Positions 42,673-49,822 of a stretch of DNA of 64,000 nucleotides are shown piece by piece. The first letter of the stretch is position 1, and each line of letters starts with the position of its first letter. Position numbers and translations under genes: made by a program. Below the pieces are notes generated by a model, which worked only from the letters and a program-made list of their open reading frames with translations, did not search any database and was not told the origin of the DNA. The stretch comes from Aquisphaera giovannonii. GTDB taxonomy: Bacteria > Planctomycetota > Planctomycetia > Isosphaerales > Isosphaeraceae. The stretch is from the NCBI RefSeq assembly GCF_008087625.1, contig NZ_CP042997.1, positions 8,742,001 to 8,806,000 on the forward strand. The letters are read 5' to 3'.

Positions 42673-43629
42673 ATGGGGCTCGATCTGGATGATGGGGGTT
42701 GGGCTCGCCCGCCCCCACGGGCGAGCGGGGACGGGTGGCATCCGGAGGGGGGCACGGCTTTGGCGGGTGGCGTCGAGGGCAAGAAACGATCGGGCCGGTC
42801 TTATCGCCCCGCGGTCGAGGCGATGGAGGCCCTGCGCCTCCTCTCGGGGGCCACCGCCGCGGCGAGCCTGCCGGGCGTCGCCGCCGAGCACGGCGTCCTG
42901 TCCGACCCGCCGGCCGGCCTCGCCCCGCTCGGCCGCGACGTCCCGGCCGTCTCGGGCGACGCCTGGGACGAGGCCCTCATCCAGACGCAGCTCGCCGACC
43001 TCCTCGGCCGGGGCACCACGGCGGACGCGGCGGCCCGGGCCGCGACCTCCGGCACCGCGGCCGTCGACGGCTCGTCGTCCGAGGCGGCGACTCCCGATCC
43101 CGCCGCGGTCTCCTCCGGCCTGTCCCAGCTCGACAGGTACCTCAACCGCACCTGGTACCGCGCGGCGATCCCCGTCCATCAGCAGGACGACTGCACGCAG
43201 GCCGTCTACGCGACCCTCCTCCAGCAGGTCGGCCGTGCCCGCTTCGAGGCCCTCCTCGGCGACGTCGGCCACTCCGGCATTAAGGACGTCTTCACCCGCG
43301 AGACCAACGACGGCCTCGCCTTCTTCCGGGCCGTCGACATGGTCAAGAAGCGGGCCCAGCGCGAGCGGTCGTACGTCTCGATCGATGCCGTGGACGTCGC
43401 GTCCCCGGCCTCCGGGCCCGACGCCCACGCCTGGCGGGACGCGCTCCGCGAGGCCATCGATCAGAGCCTCAGCCCGAAAGAGGCCAGCCTGATCCACGAG
43501 ACGCTGATGGGCAAGACCCCCGCCGAGATCGCCCAGGCCTGGGGCGTCGCCCCCAAGACCATCAGCAACGAGAAGACGCGCGTCATCCAGAAGCTTCGCC
43601 AGGCCCTCCTCGTCGAGGCCGTCGATTGA
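42673..43629 (+). CDS. Divergent sigma-70-like factor with low-complexity N-terminus
   Basis: The protein has 318 residues from ATG 42673; the ribosome site is poor and the true start may lie later. The first 140 residues are Ala/Pro/Ser-rich without recognised fold. A region 2-like segment follows (LSQLDRYLNRTWYRAAIPVH, QQDDCTQAVYATLLQQVG; the DDxxQ core is typical of ECF factors). A clear region 4 helix-turn-helix comes near the end (LSPKEASLIHETLMGKTPAE, IAQAWGVAPKTISNEKTRVI, QKLRQALL). It probably directs RNA polymerase to a small regulon. Classical region 2.4 residues are not obvious, and no anti-sigma gene is adjacent. Confidence 0.7.
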   Translation: MGLDLDDGGWARPPPRASGDGWHPEGGTALAGGVEGKKRSGRSYRPAVEAMEALRLLSGATAAASLPGVAAEHGVLSDPPAGLAPLGRDVPAVSGDAWDEALIQTQLADLLGRGTTADAAARAATSGTAAVDGSSSEAATPDPAAVSSGLSQLDRYLNRTWYRAAIPVHQQDDCTQAVYATLLQQVGRARFEALLGDVGHSGIKDVFTRETNDGLAFFRAVDMVKKRAQRERSYVSIDAVDVASPASGPDAHAWRDALREAIDQSLSPKEASLIHETLMGKTPAEIAQAWGVAPKTISNEKTRVIQKLRQALLVEAVD

Positions 43630-43663
43630 CCAGGCTACGGCAGGTCGGGACGGCCCGGCCCGC

Positions 43664-44491
43664 TCACCCGCGGTCGGCCGCCGCCTCCGGCTCCGCCTGA
43701 CCGAGGCTCCCGGAGCCGACGTCTCCGACGCCGAGTCCCGCCCCACCCGAGGGGGGCAACTCATCGCGGGGCTTGAGGAACAGGCCGACGACGCCGATGG
43801 CCGCCATGACGGCCCAGAAGAGCCAGTCCGGGATCTCGTCCGGGATGTGCGCCCCGTCGTGCAGCCCGCTGGCGATCAGCTTCACCCCGATCCAGCCCAC
43901 CAGGGCGTATGCGGCGACCGCCAGCCCCGGGAACCGCTCCAGCACGCGGATGATGTAGCCGGCCACGAACCGCATCGTGACGATGCCGAGCACGCCGCCC
44001 GCGTAGATGATCCCCAGCCGCCAGTTGTCGCCGAACCGCTCCGGCAGCGTGTCGGCCATCCCCACCGCCGCGAGGATCGAGTCGATGGAGAAGGCCACGT
44101 CGGCCAGCTCCACCGAGATGACCGTCCCCCAGAAGCTCTTGCGCCAGGAGGGCCGACGCGCCGGGCGGACGCCGGACGCCTCCGCGGGTGCCTCGTCGTG
44201 CGAGCCTCCCAGGAAATGGGCGAGCGCCAGGTAGATCAGGTAGGCCCCGCCGACCAGCTTGAACCACCAGAACCGGAGCAGCAGGGCCGACATGAGGACC
44301 GCGACCAGCCGGAAGCCCAGGGCACCCCAGACGCCGTACCGCAAGGCCTTGCGCTGCTGCTCCCTGGGAAGGTGGCGGACCATCACCGCCAGCACCAGGG
44401 CATTGTCCGCGCTCAGGAGGCCCTCGAGGAACACGAGCGAGACGACGTACCAGGCGATGAGCGGGATGTCGTGAGGCTCGAGTCCCAGCAT
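43664..44491 (-). CDS. TerC-family integral membrane protein
   Basis: The protein has 275 residues from ATG 44491. The TerC pattern is evident: VVSLVFLEGLLSADNALVLA with the conserved acidic residues of a metal-binding helix, SFWGTVISVELADVAFSIDS with a second such helix, and FVAGYIIRVLERFPGLAVAA. About seven to eight membrane helices are present. TerC proteins are linked to metal ion (manganese) export or metalation of exported proteins. A Gly/Ala-rich C-terminal tail is cytoplasmic or periplasmic. Convergent with the sigma-like gene. Confidence 0.9.
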   Translation of the reverse strand: MLGLEPHDIPLIAWYVVSLVFLEGLLSADNALVLAVMVRHLPREQQRKALRYGVWGALGFRLVAVLMSALLLRFWWFKLVGGAYLIYLALAHFLGGSHDEAPAEASGVRPARRPSWRKSFWGTVISVELADVAFSIDSILAAVGMADTLPERFGDNWRLGIIYAGGVLGIVTMRFVAGYIIRVLERFPGLAVAAYALVGWIGVKLIASGLHDGAHIPDEIPDWLFWAVMAAIGVVGLFLKPRDELPPSGGAGLGVGDVGSGSLGQAEPEAAADRG

Positions 44492-44722
44492 GTCCGGCAG
44501 CTCTCCCGACCCCCGTCGTGACCACCCGGGCGAGCGGCCGGCCCGTCGTGCGATCGAATCGTGACAGGCGATTAAGGTATCATGTCCCCGCCCACGGGGC
44601 GACACATCCCCGCCCGCGAGCCCCTCGCGTCGCTCGCCTGGCGTGGCGGACGTCCCTGCGATAACCTCGATGCAGCCGGCGCGCCACCGCGGCGGCAGGT
44701 CCGTCACCCGGGAGCCCATCGC

Positions 44723-45619
44723 ATGCCGGCGACTCATGAAGAACGGCCGGTCCGCCGGAGCATGGCCCTCGCGGCCGTCTTCGTCGCGGCGATGGCCCTC
44801 CCCCCCTCCTGGCGCGACGCCCCGCCATCGGCCCAGGAACCCTCCAGGAAGCCACCCGCCGGGGAGGCCGCGAGCGGCACGAACACGGGCGAAGGCCCCC
44901 GCAAGCCCGGCCCCTCGGCGAGCAAGCCCACGCCCGCCGCGACGCCCCGGCGGCCCGCGACGGCGCCCCAGGTCATGTCCAGGGCGGCGGCCGATGCGAA
45001 GCGGCCCCGGAGCTCCTTCCTGCTGCCCCCCGGCTACGCCACGTCCCCGCAGGACCGGTACAACGGCGAGGAGATCGACTGGGCCGAGCTCCCCGCCTGG
45101 CGACAGACGTCCTTCTTCGGCATCCACGCGCGGGGCCAGTTCTTCATCTACGTCGTGGATCGGTCCGGCAGCATGATCGACGACGACCGCCTCGTCCGGG
45201 CCAAGATCGAGCTGCGCCGGAGCATCTACGGCCTCCAGCCGCCCCAGCGGTTCGAGGTCATCTTCTACGACGACGAGGCCACCCCCATGCCGGGCGGGCC
45301 GACCCCACGGTCGGCCGACCAGCGGAACAAGGACCAGCTCACGAGCTGGCTGCGCCTCATCGATCCCGACGGCGGGACCGAGCCGAAGGTCGCGGTCCTC
45401 CAGGCCCTCTCGCTCCGGCCCGACGCCGTCTTCCTCCTCTCCGACGGCGACTTCCCCGACGGCACCATCGAGGCCATCGCCCACGCCAACTCCAAGAAGG
45501 TCCCCATCCACTGCGTGGACCTCGCCGGCGGCCTGGCCGGCGACCACCTCAAGCGGATCGCCCGCGACAGCGGCGGTGTCTACGCCTCCCGCCCCGGCAG
45601 CCTCCACGCGAACCCTTGA
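44723..45619 (+). CDS. VWA-domain protein, membrane-anchored or exported
   Basis: The protein has 298 residues from ATG 44723. The N-terminus has one hydrophobic segment (SMALAAVFVAAMALPPSW), then a Pro/Ala-rich linker of about 80 residues, then a von Willebrand A domain. The MIDAS is FIYVVDRSGSMIDDDRLVR with Asp146 and the two serines of DxSxS. TEPKVAVLQALSLRPDAVFL and LLSDGDFPDGTIEAI complete the domain. It should bind a protein ligand through a divalent metal outside the cytoplasm. It is divergent from the TerC gene. Confidence 0.85.
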   Translation: MPATHEERPVRRSMALAAVFVAAMALPPSWRDAPPSAQEPSRKPPAGEAASGTNTGEGPRKPGPSASKPTPAATPRRPATAPQVMSRAAADAKRPRSSFLLPPGYATSPQDRYNGEEIDWAELPAWRQTSFFGIHARGQFFIYVVDRSGSMIDDDRLVRAKIELRRSIYGLQPPQRFEVIFYDDEATPMPGGPTPRSADQRNKDQLTSWLRLIDPDGGTEPKVAVLQALSLRPDAVFLLSDGDFPDGTIEAIAHANSKKVPIHCVDLAGGLAGDHLKRIARDSGGVYASRPGSLHANP

Positions 45620-45648
45620 TTCGATCCCCGCGCCGGGGAGCCCGCGCC

Positions 45649-46566
45649 TCAGCGAGGCCCGGCCGCCTTGGCGTGGGCCTTCAAACCCCTCATCGCCTGC
45701 CAGGCGGCCATCGATCGCGCCAGGTGCTCGGCGACGTCCCCCTCGATGCCGTAGCACTGGAGGCCGATCGTCCCGCGATAGCCGAGCTGGTCGAGCGCAT
45801 CGATCAGGGCGCCGACGTCGAAGGTGCCGCGGTCGAGGGGCTGGATGTAATGCGACCAGCCGGGGCCGGCGTCGTACTCGTCGGCCCCGTTGATCGAGAC
45901 GGCCCGGAGACGGTGCATCGCCTGCTTCAGCAGCGCATTGTAGTCCCGGCTGGCGTCCACCCGCAGCCAGTGGCAGAGGTTGAACATGGCCCCGACGTCC
46001 GGCCGGTCCACCTTGTCCGCGATCCGCACCGCGTCCTCGAGCCGCTCGACGACGTTGCCGGTGTGCGGATACAGCAGCAGCTCCGCCCCGGAGCCCTTCG
46101 CCAGGTCCGACATCTCGCGGACGACCGCCGCGACGCGGTCGTCGGCCGAGGGATCGGACGGCTTGCCCCCGTTGACGATCAGGAGGAACTGCACGCCCCT
46201 CCCCTTCACCAGCCCCAGCACCTCCTTGAACTTCGGGTCATAGGCCGGCTTCCCCGGCGTGATGTCGATGGGCATGGTGACCTGGTAGAGTCGCAGCCCG
46301 ACCGCATCCAGGGTCTTCAGCCGCTCGGCCACGCCATCCAGCCAGATGTGCCCCGCACCGTCGTAGCCGAGCTGCTTCAGCATCATCGCCTGCTGCTCAT
46401 ACGACCGCTTCTTCGAATCGTACCAGTCGATGCAGAACGGGAAGAGGGCATGGGCCAGCGGGCCCTTCCGATCCCCCTCCACGGCCCCCTGCCCGACCGC
46501 GGCCCGACTCCCGCCGACGAGGCCGGCGAGCCCTACCAGGATGCTGACAGCGACGCACCTCTTCAT
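45649..46566 (-). CDS. Secreted sugar phosphate isomerase/epimerase-like TIM-barrel protein
   Basis: The protein has 305 residues from ATG 46566, with GGGAGG well placed upstream. A signal peptide (VAVSILVGLAGLVGGSRAAV) shows export. The AP endonuclease 2/xylose-isomerase-like barrel includes LKQLGYDGAGHIWLDGVAER, LLLYPHTGNVVERLEDAVRI with metal-ligand candidates, GAMFNLCHWLRVD and GTIGLQCYGIEGDVAEHLAR. Export of such an enzyme is a planctomycete habit. The substrate is unknown. Confidence 0.85.
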   Translation of the reverse strand: MKRCVAVSILVGLAGLVGGSRAAVGQGAVEGDRKGPLAHALFPFCIDWYDSKKRSYEQQAMMLKQLGYDGAGHIWLDGVAERLKTLDAVGLRLYQVTMPIDITPGKPAYDPKFKEVLGLVKGRGVQFLLIVNGGKPSDPSADDRVAAVVREMSDLAKGSGAELLLYPHTGNVVERLEDAVRIADKVDRPDVGAMFNLCHWLRVDASRDYNALLKQAMHRLRAVSINGADEYDAGPGWSHYIQPLDRGTFDVGALIDALDQLGYRGTIGLQCYGIEGDVAEHLARSMAAWQAMRGLKAHAKAAGPR

Positions 46567-46994
46567 GAGAACCTCCCCTCGAGAGGCATCACCGGTCGTC
46601 ATCGACGCGATGCCCCCATTGTGCGCCTCCCCGGCGGGCGAAACACTCCCCTGCCCCCGGCCCCGGGCGGTCCGCCTCGATTCACGCTCCCGAAGCGGCC
46701 CGGATCCACCTTCAGTCCGGCCATCCCCCCGCGGTGGGTTCGGTTGTCGGCCCCGGGGCAACGACACAAACGAGCGAATTGCCAAGGAACGCCCGCCGCC
46801 ATCTCGCCCTGTACGGACCACGTGGCTCGTCCGATACGATCCTCGCGAGGGCGCCCCCGGTTTCACGACCGTGGCGGAAGGACGCGAGGGCCCGGATCGC
46901 CGACCCGACCGGTCGCCGGGGGGACCGGGGCGGCGACGCCGCGCGGACGAGCCGCCGCGGCGACCTTCCGCCCGGGCGATGGCCCGGGTCCGGC
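46567..46994. other. 428-base intergenic region without recognised features
   Basis: It lies between two minus-strand genes, upstream of the sugar-isomerase-like gene and downstream of a histidine kinase. I find no RNA gene, strong palindrome or credible short gene. It should carry the isomerase gene's promoter. Confidence 0.45.
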
Positions 46995-48890
46995 TCAGAG
47001 CTTCACGCTCCGGAGGATCCGGATGATGTCCTCCACCTCCGCCGGCTTCATGAGGTGATAATCGAAGCCCGCCTCGCGGGACTTCGATCGATCCTCCTCG
47101 CTGCCGTAGCCCGTCAGGGCCACCAGGACCGTATCACGGGCGTCCCGGTCGGCGCGGATCGCGCGGGCCACCTCGTACCCGTCCATCCCGGGCAGCCCGA
47201 TGTCGAGGAACACCACGGCGGGATGGGACTCGCGCACCGCGGCCACCGCGGACGGCCCGTCGTAGACCGTGCGCGGCGAGTGGCCCAGCGTCCTGAGTAC
47301 CAGGGCCGCGACGTCGGCCGCGTCCCGGTTGTCGTCGACGACGAGGATATCGAGGCGGGCCCCCGCCGACGGACGCGCCTCGGCCGGGGGACCGCCCCCG
47401 GGCGTCGGCCGCAAGGCCGCCGGCAGCCGCACCGTGAACGTGCTCCCCGGCTCGTCTGCGTGGCTCTCGGCCGTGAGGGTGCCCCCATGGAGCTCCACGA
47501 GCCGCTTGGCGAGCGTCAGGCCGATGCCGAGCCCCCCCTGGTTGCGGTCGATCGACACCTCGCCCTGCGTGAAGAGGTCGAACACGCGAGGGAGGAGGTC
47601 CGGGGCGATCCCGATCCCGTTGTCCTTGACGCGGACCACGGCCTGGCCGGCCTCTCGGACGGCCTCGACGGAGATGCGCCCCCCCTCCGGGGTGAACTTG
47701 GCGGCGTTGTTGAGCAGGTTCGACAGCACCTGGGTCAGTCGGGTCAGGTCGGCCGAGACGCGCACGGGCTCCGAAGGCAGCTGGAGCTTCAGCTCGTGGC
47801 GCCTGGCCTCGACGAGAGGCCGGGCCGTCTCCACCGCGCGGGCCACGGCGAGCCCCAGGTCGATGAACTCCGGGTGCAGGACGATCTTGCCGCGGCTCAC
47901 GCGGGAGACGTCGAGCAGGTCGTCGACGAGGCGTGCCAGGGCCCGCGTCTGCCGCTCGATGACCTCGCACGCGTAGCGGACGTGCTCGTCCGAGTGCAGG
48001 GCCGGGATGAGCTGAAGGATCTGGGCCGCGCTCTGGATCGGCGAGAGCGGGTTGCGGAGCTCGTGGGCCAGCATCGCCAGAAACTCGTCCTTGCGCCGGT
48101 CCGCCTCGCGGAGCTCCTCGGCCTGGGCCGTCAGGCCCCGCTCGAGCTGCTTGCGCCCGCTGATGTCCTCGACGAGCCCGTCCACGACCGGTCGCCCGGC
48201 GTCGTCCCCCACCCGCTCGCTGATGAGCACCCAGACTCGCCCGCCGTCGGGGCGCACGATCTCCTTCTCGCGCCGCGCCATGGCACGCCCGTCCGCCGCC
48301 TCGCGCATCGCGTCGGCCCGCCCCGGCGGGCTGAGGAGCCCGCTCAGGTCGACGGATCGCGCCTCCCCCGGGGATTCGAGGCCGAGGATCCGGAGGAACG
48401 CCCCGTTGCAGGTGAGGAGATCGCCGCCCGGCGTCGCGCGGAACACCCCCACGTCGAGCGCCTCGGTGAGGTCCAGGAGGTGGCCCTCGAGGGCCTCGAT
48501 GCGCCGCCTGGCGCTCACCCGCTCCATCGCGAGCGTGACGGCGAGCGGGAGCCGCCCCACGGTCCTCGGGCTCTTGATGACGTAGTCGTCGGCCCCGGCC
48601 TTCATCGCCTCGACGGCCACCTCCTCGTTGCCGCTCCCCGTGAAGAGGACCACCGGGCAATCGGGCCAGAGCGCCTTGACGCGCCGGAGCACCCGGACGC
48701 CGTCCGTCCAGCGCATGAGGTAATCGGTCACGACGGCCGCATAGCCGTCCCGGCCCAGCGCCCGCTCGAAGCCCGCGGGGTCGGACACCTCGTCCACCTC
48801 CGCGCCGGGATGGGCCTGGCGCAGCAGCCGCGCGGCCACCAGGCGGTCGTCGGGGCTGTCATCTAGCACGAGGAAGCGCATCTCTTCCAC
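46995..48890 (-). CDS. Hybrid histidine kinase: REC-PAS-HisKA-HATPase-REC
   Basis: The 631-residue soluble protein has an N-terminal receiver (FLVLDDSPDDRLVAARLLRQ, phosphoacceptor Asp56, VVLFTGSGNEE), a PAS-like domain at about 130-245, and HisKA with His276 in FLAMLAHELRNPLSP. The HATPase has the N box (LSNLLNNAAKFTPEGG) and G boxes (VKDNGIGIAPDLL; GGLGIGLTLAKRLVELHGG). A C-terminal receiver follows (LDILVVDDNRDAADVAALVL; VVFLDIGLPGMDGYEVAR; HLMKPAE). No membrane helix is present. With the membrane kinase and lone receiver upstream on the same strand it forms a likely multistep phosphorelay. The start may be the ATG three codons later. Confidence 0.92.
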   Translation of the reverse strand: MEEMRFLVLDDSPDDRLVAARLLRQAHPGAEVDEVSDPAGFERALGRDGYAAVVTDYLMRWTDGVRVLRRVKALWPDCPVVLFTGSGNEEVAVEAMKAGADDYVIKSPRTVGRLPLAVTLAMERVSARRRIEALEGHLLDLTEALDVGVFRATPGGDLLTCNGAFLRILGLESPGEARSVDLSGLLSPPGRADAMREAADGRAMARREKEIVRPDGGRVWVLISERVGDDAGRPVVDGLVEDISGRKQLERGLTAQAEELREADRRKDEFLAMLAHELRNPLSPIQSAAQILQLIPALHSDEHVRYACEVIERQTRALARLVDDLLDVSRVSRGKIVLHPEFIDLGLAVARAVETARPLVEARRHELKLQLPSEPVRVSADLTRLTQVLSNLLNNAAKFTPEGGRISVEAVREAGQAVVRVKDNGIGIAPDLLPRVFDLFTQGEVSIDRNQGGLGIGLTLAKRLVELHGGTLTAESHADEPGSTFTVRLPAALRPTPGGGPPAEARPSAGARLDILVVDDNRDAADVAALVLRTLGHSPRTVYDGPSAVAAVRESHPAVVFLDIGLPGMDGYEVARAIRADRDARDTVLVALTGYGSEEDRSKSREAGFDYHLMKPAEVEDIIRILRSVKL

Positions 48891-49369
48891 TCACGGCTTC
48901 TGATGGATCCCGGGGGGTGGCCCCCCCGCCTGTCGGGTTCGCCCCCCGGTCCGGCAGGTCGCCCGATCCGCCCGATGGCCCGCCCCACGGACGCGGGGCC
49001 GAGTCCGGGCCGCGGGCCGTCCTCTCGGTCGGTCGGGCCCTCACGGATGAGCCGAAGTCCCCGACGGCCCGCCGGCCTCGCGGCCTCCGCGGGCAAGCCA
49101 TGCCGCCGACGGCGGGTCGCCCCGTCGGGCCCGCCTCCCATGCCGGCCTCGAGCCCCAGCCGGCCTTCGGAGTGGGCCTTCATGCGGGCAGGGCAGGCTC
49201 GATGGCCCCCGCAGAGATGGTCGGGGGGCGGCGAATTGGCCATGGTACGAACCTCCGGCACTCCCGCCCGGATGCCCTGCGACCGCCATGCCGGACGGCC
49301 CCGCCCGGCGAAGATTTTTGACGCCGCGGGCGACCCTCGGTCCGCCGATGCCGGGATCCGCCGGGCCGT
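48891..49369. other. 479-base gap between two signalling genes, no clear content
   Basis: Open frames exist here on both strands but are Gly/Pro/Arg-rich and share no recognisable domain. They are typical of chance frames in GC-rich DNA. A promoter for the hybrid kinase is expected here. Confidence 0.45.
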
Positions 49370-49822
49370 TCAGGCCTTCTCGGTGTCGGGGGCGTGATTC
49401 ATCGCCAGCCAGTAGGGCCCGACGGCCCTGATGGCCTGGAGGAGGCCCTCGAAGTGCACGGGCTTCACCAGGTAGGAATTGCACCCGAGGTCGTACGCCT
49501 TCCGCACGTCGGCCGTCTCCATCGACGAGGTCAGGACCACCACCGGGATGCGGCGGAGCCCCGGCTGCTCCTTGAGCCACTGGAGGACCTCGAGCCCGGA
49601 ACGCCTCGGGAGCTTCAGGTCGAGGAGGACCAGCCCCGGCAGCGGGTACGCCGCGCGGTCGTCGAACGGCGACCGCCCGGCCAGGTAATCGACCGCCGAG
49701 TCCCCGTTGTCCACGAACTGGAGCGGGTTGCCGACGTTCGCCTTCCGGAAGGCGCGGCGGATCATGAGCGCGTCGGTCGAGTCGTCCTCCACCACGAGCA
49801 CGCGGAACTCGCCCAGGTTCAT
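49370..49822 (-). CDS. Stand-alone response regulator (Rcp/CheY-like)
   Basis: The 150-residue protein is a single receiver domain. The acidic pocket is RVLVVEDDSTDALMIRRAF, the phosphoacceptor is Asp68 in LPGLVLLDLKLPRRSGLEVL, and the switch residues are in VVVLTSSMETADVRKAYDLG and YLVKPV with Lys120. The proline-rich loop and the SMETAD stretch match the Rcp1 group that partners phytochrome-type kinases. No output domain is present, so it should pass phosphate onward. Its ATG overlaps the stop of the upstream kinase by four bases (ATGA), showing translational coupling. Confidence 0.93.
   Translation of the reverse strand: MNLGEFRVLVVEDDSTDALMIRRAFRKANVGNPLQFVDNGDSAVDYLAGRSPFDDRAAYPLPGLVLLDLKLPRRSGLEVLQWLKEQPGLRRIPVVVLTSSMETADVRKAYDLGCNSYLVKPVHFEGLLQAIRAVGPYWLAMNHAPDTEKA

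Noticed and set aside
48863-49261. A 132-residue minus-strand frame overlapping the hybrid kinase start
   Set aside because: It is Gly/Pro/Arg-rich, overlaps a certain gene and has no domain. It is typical of chance frames at high GC.
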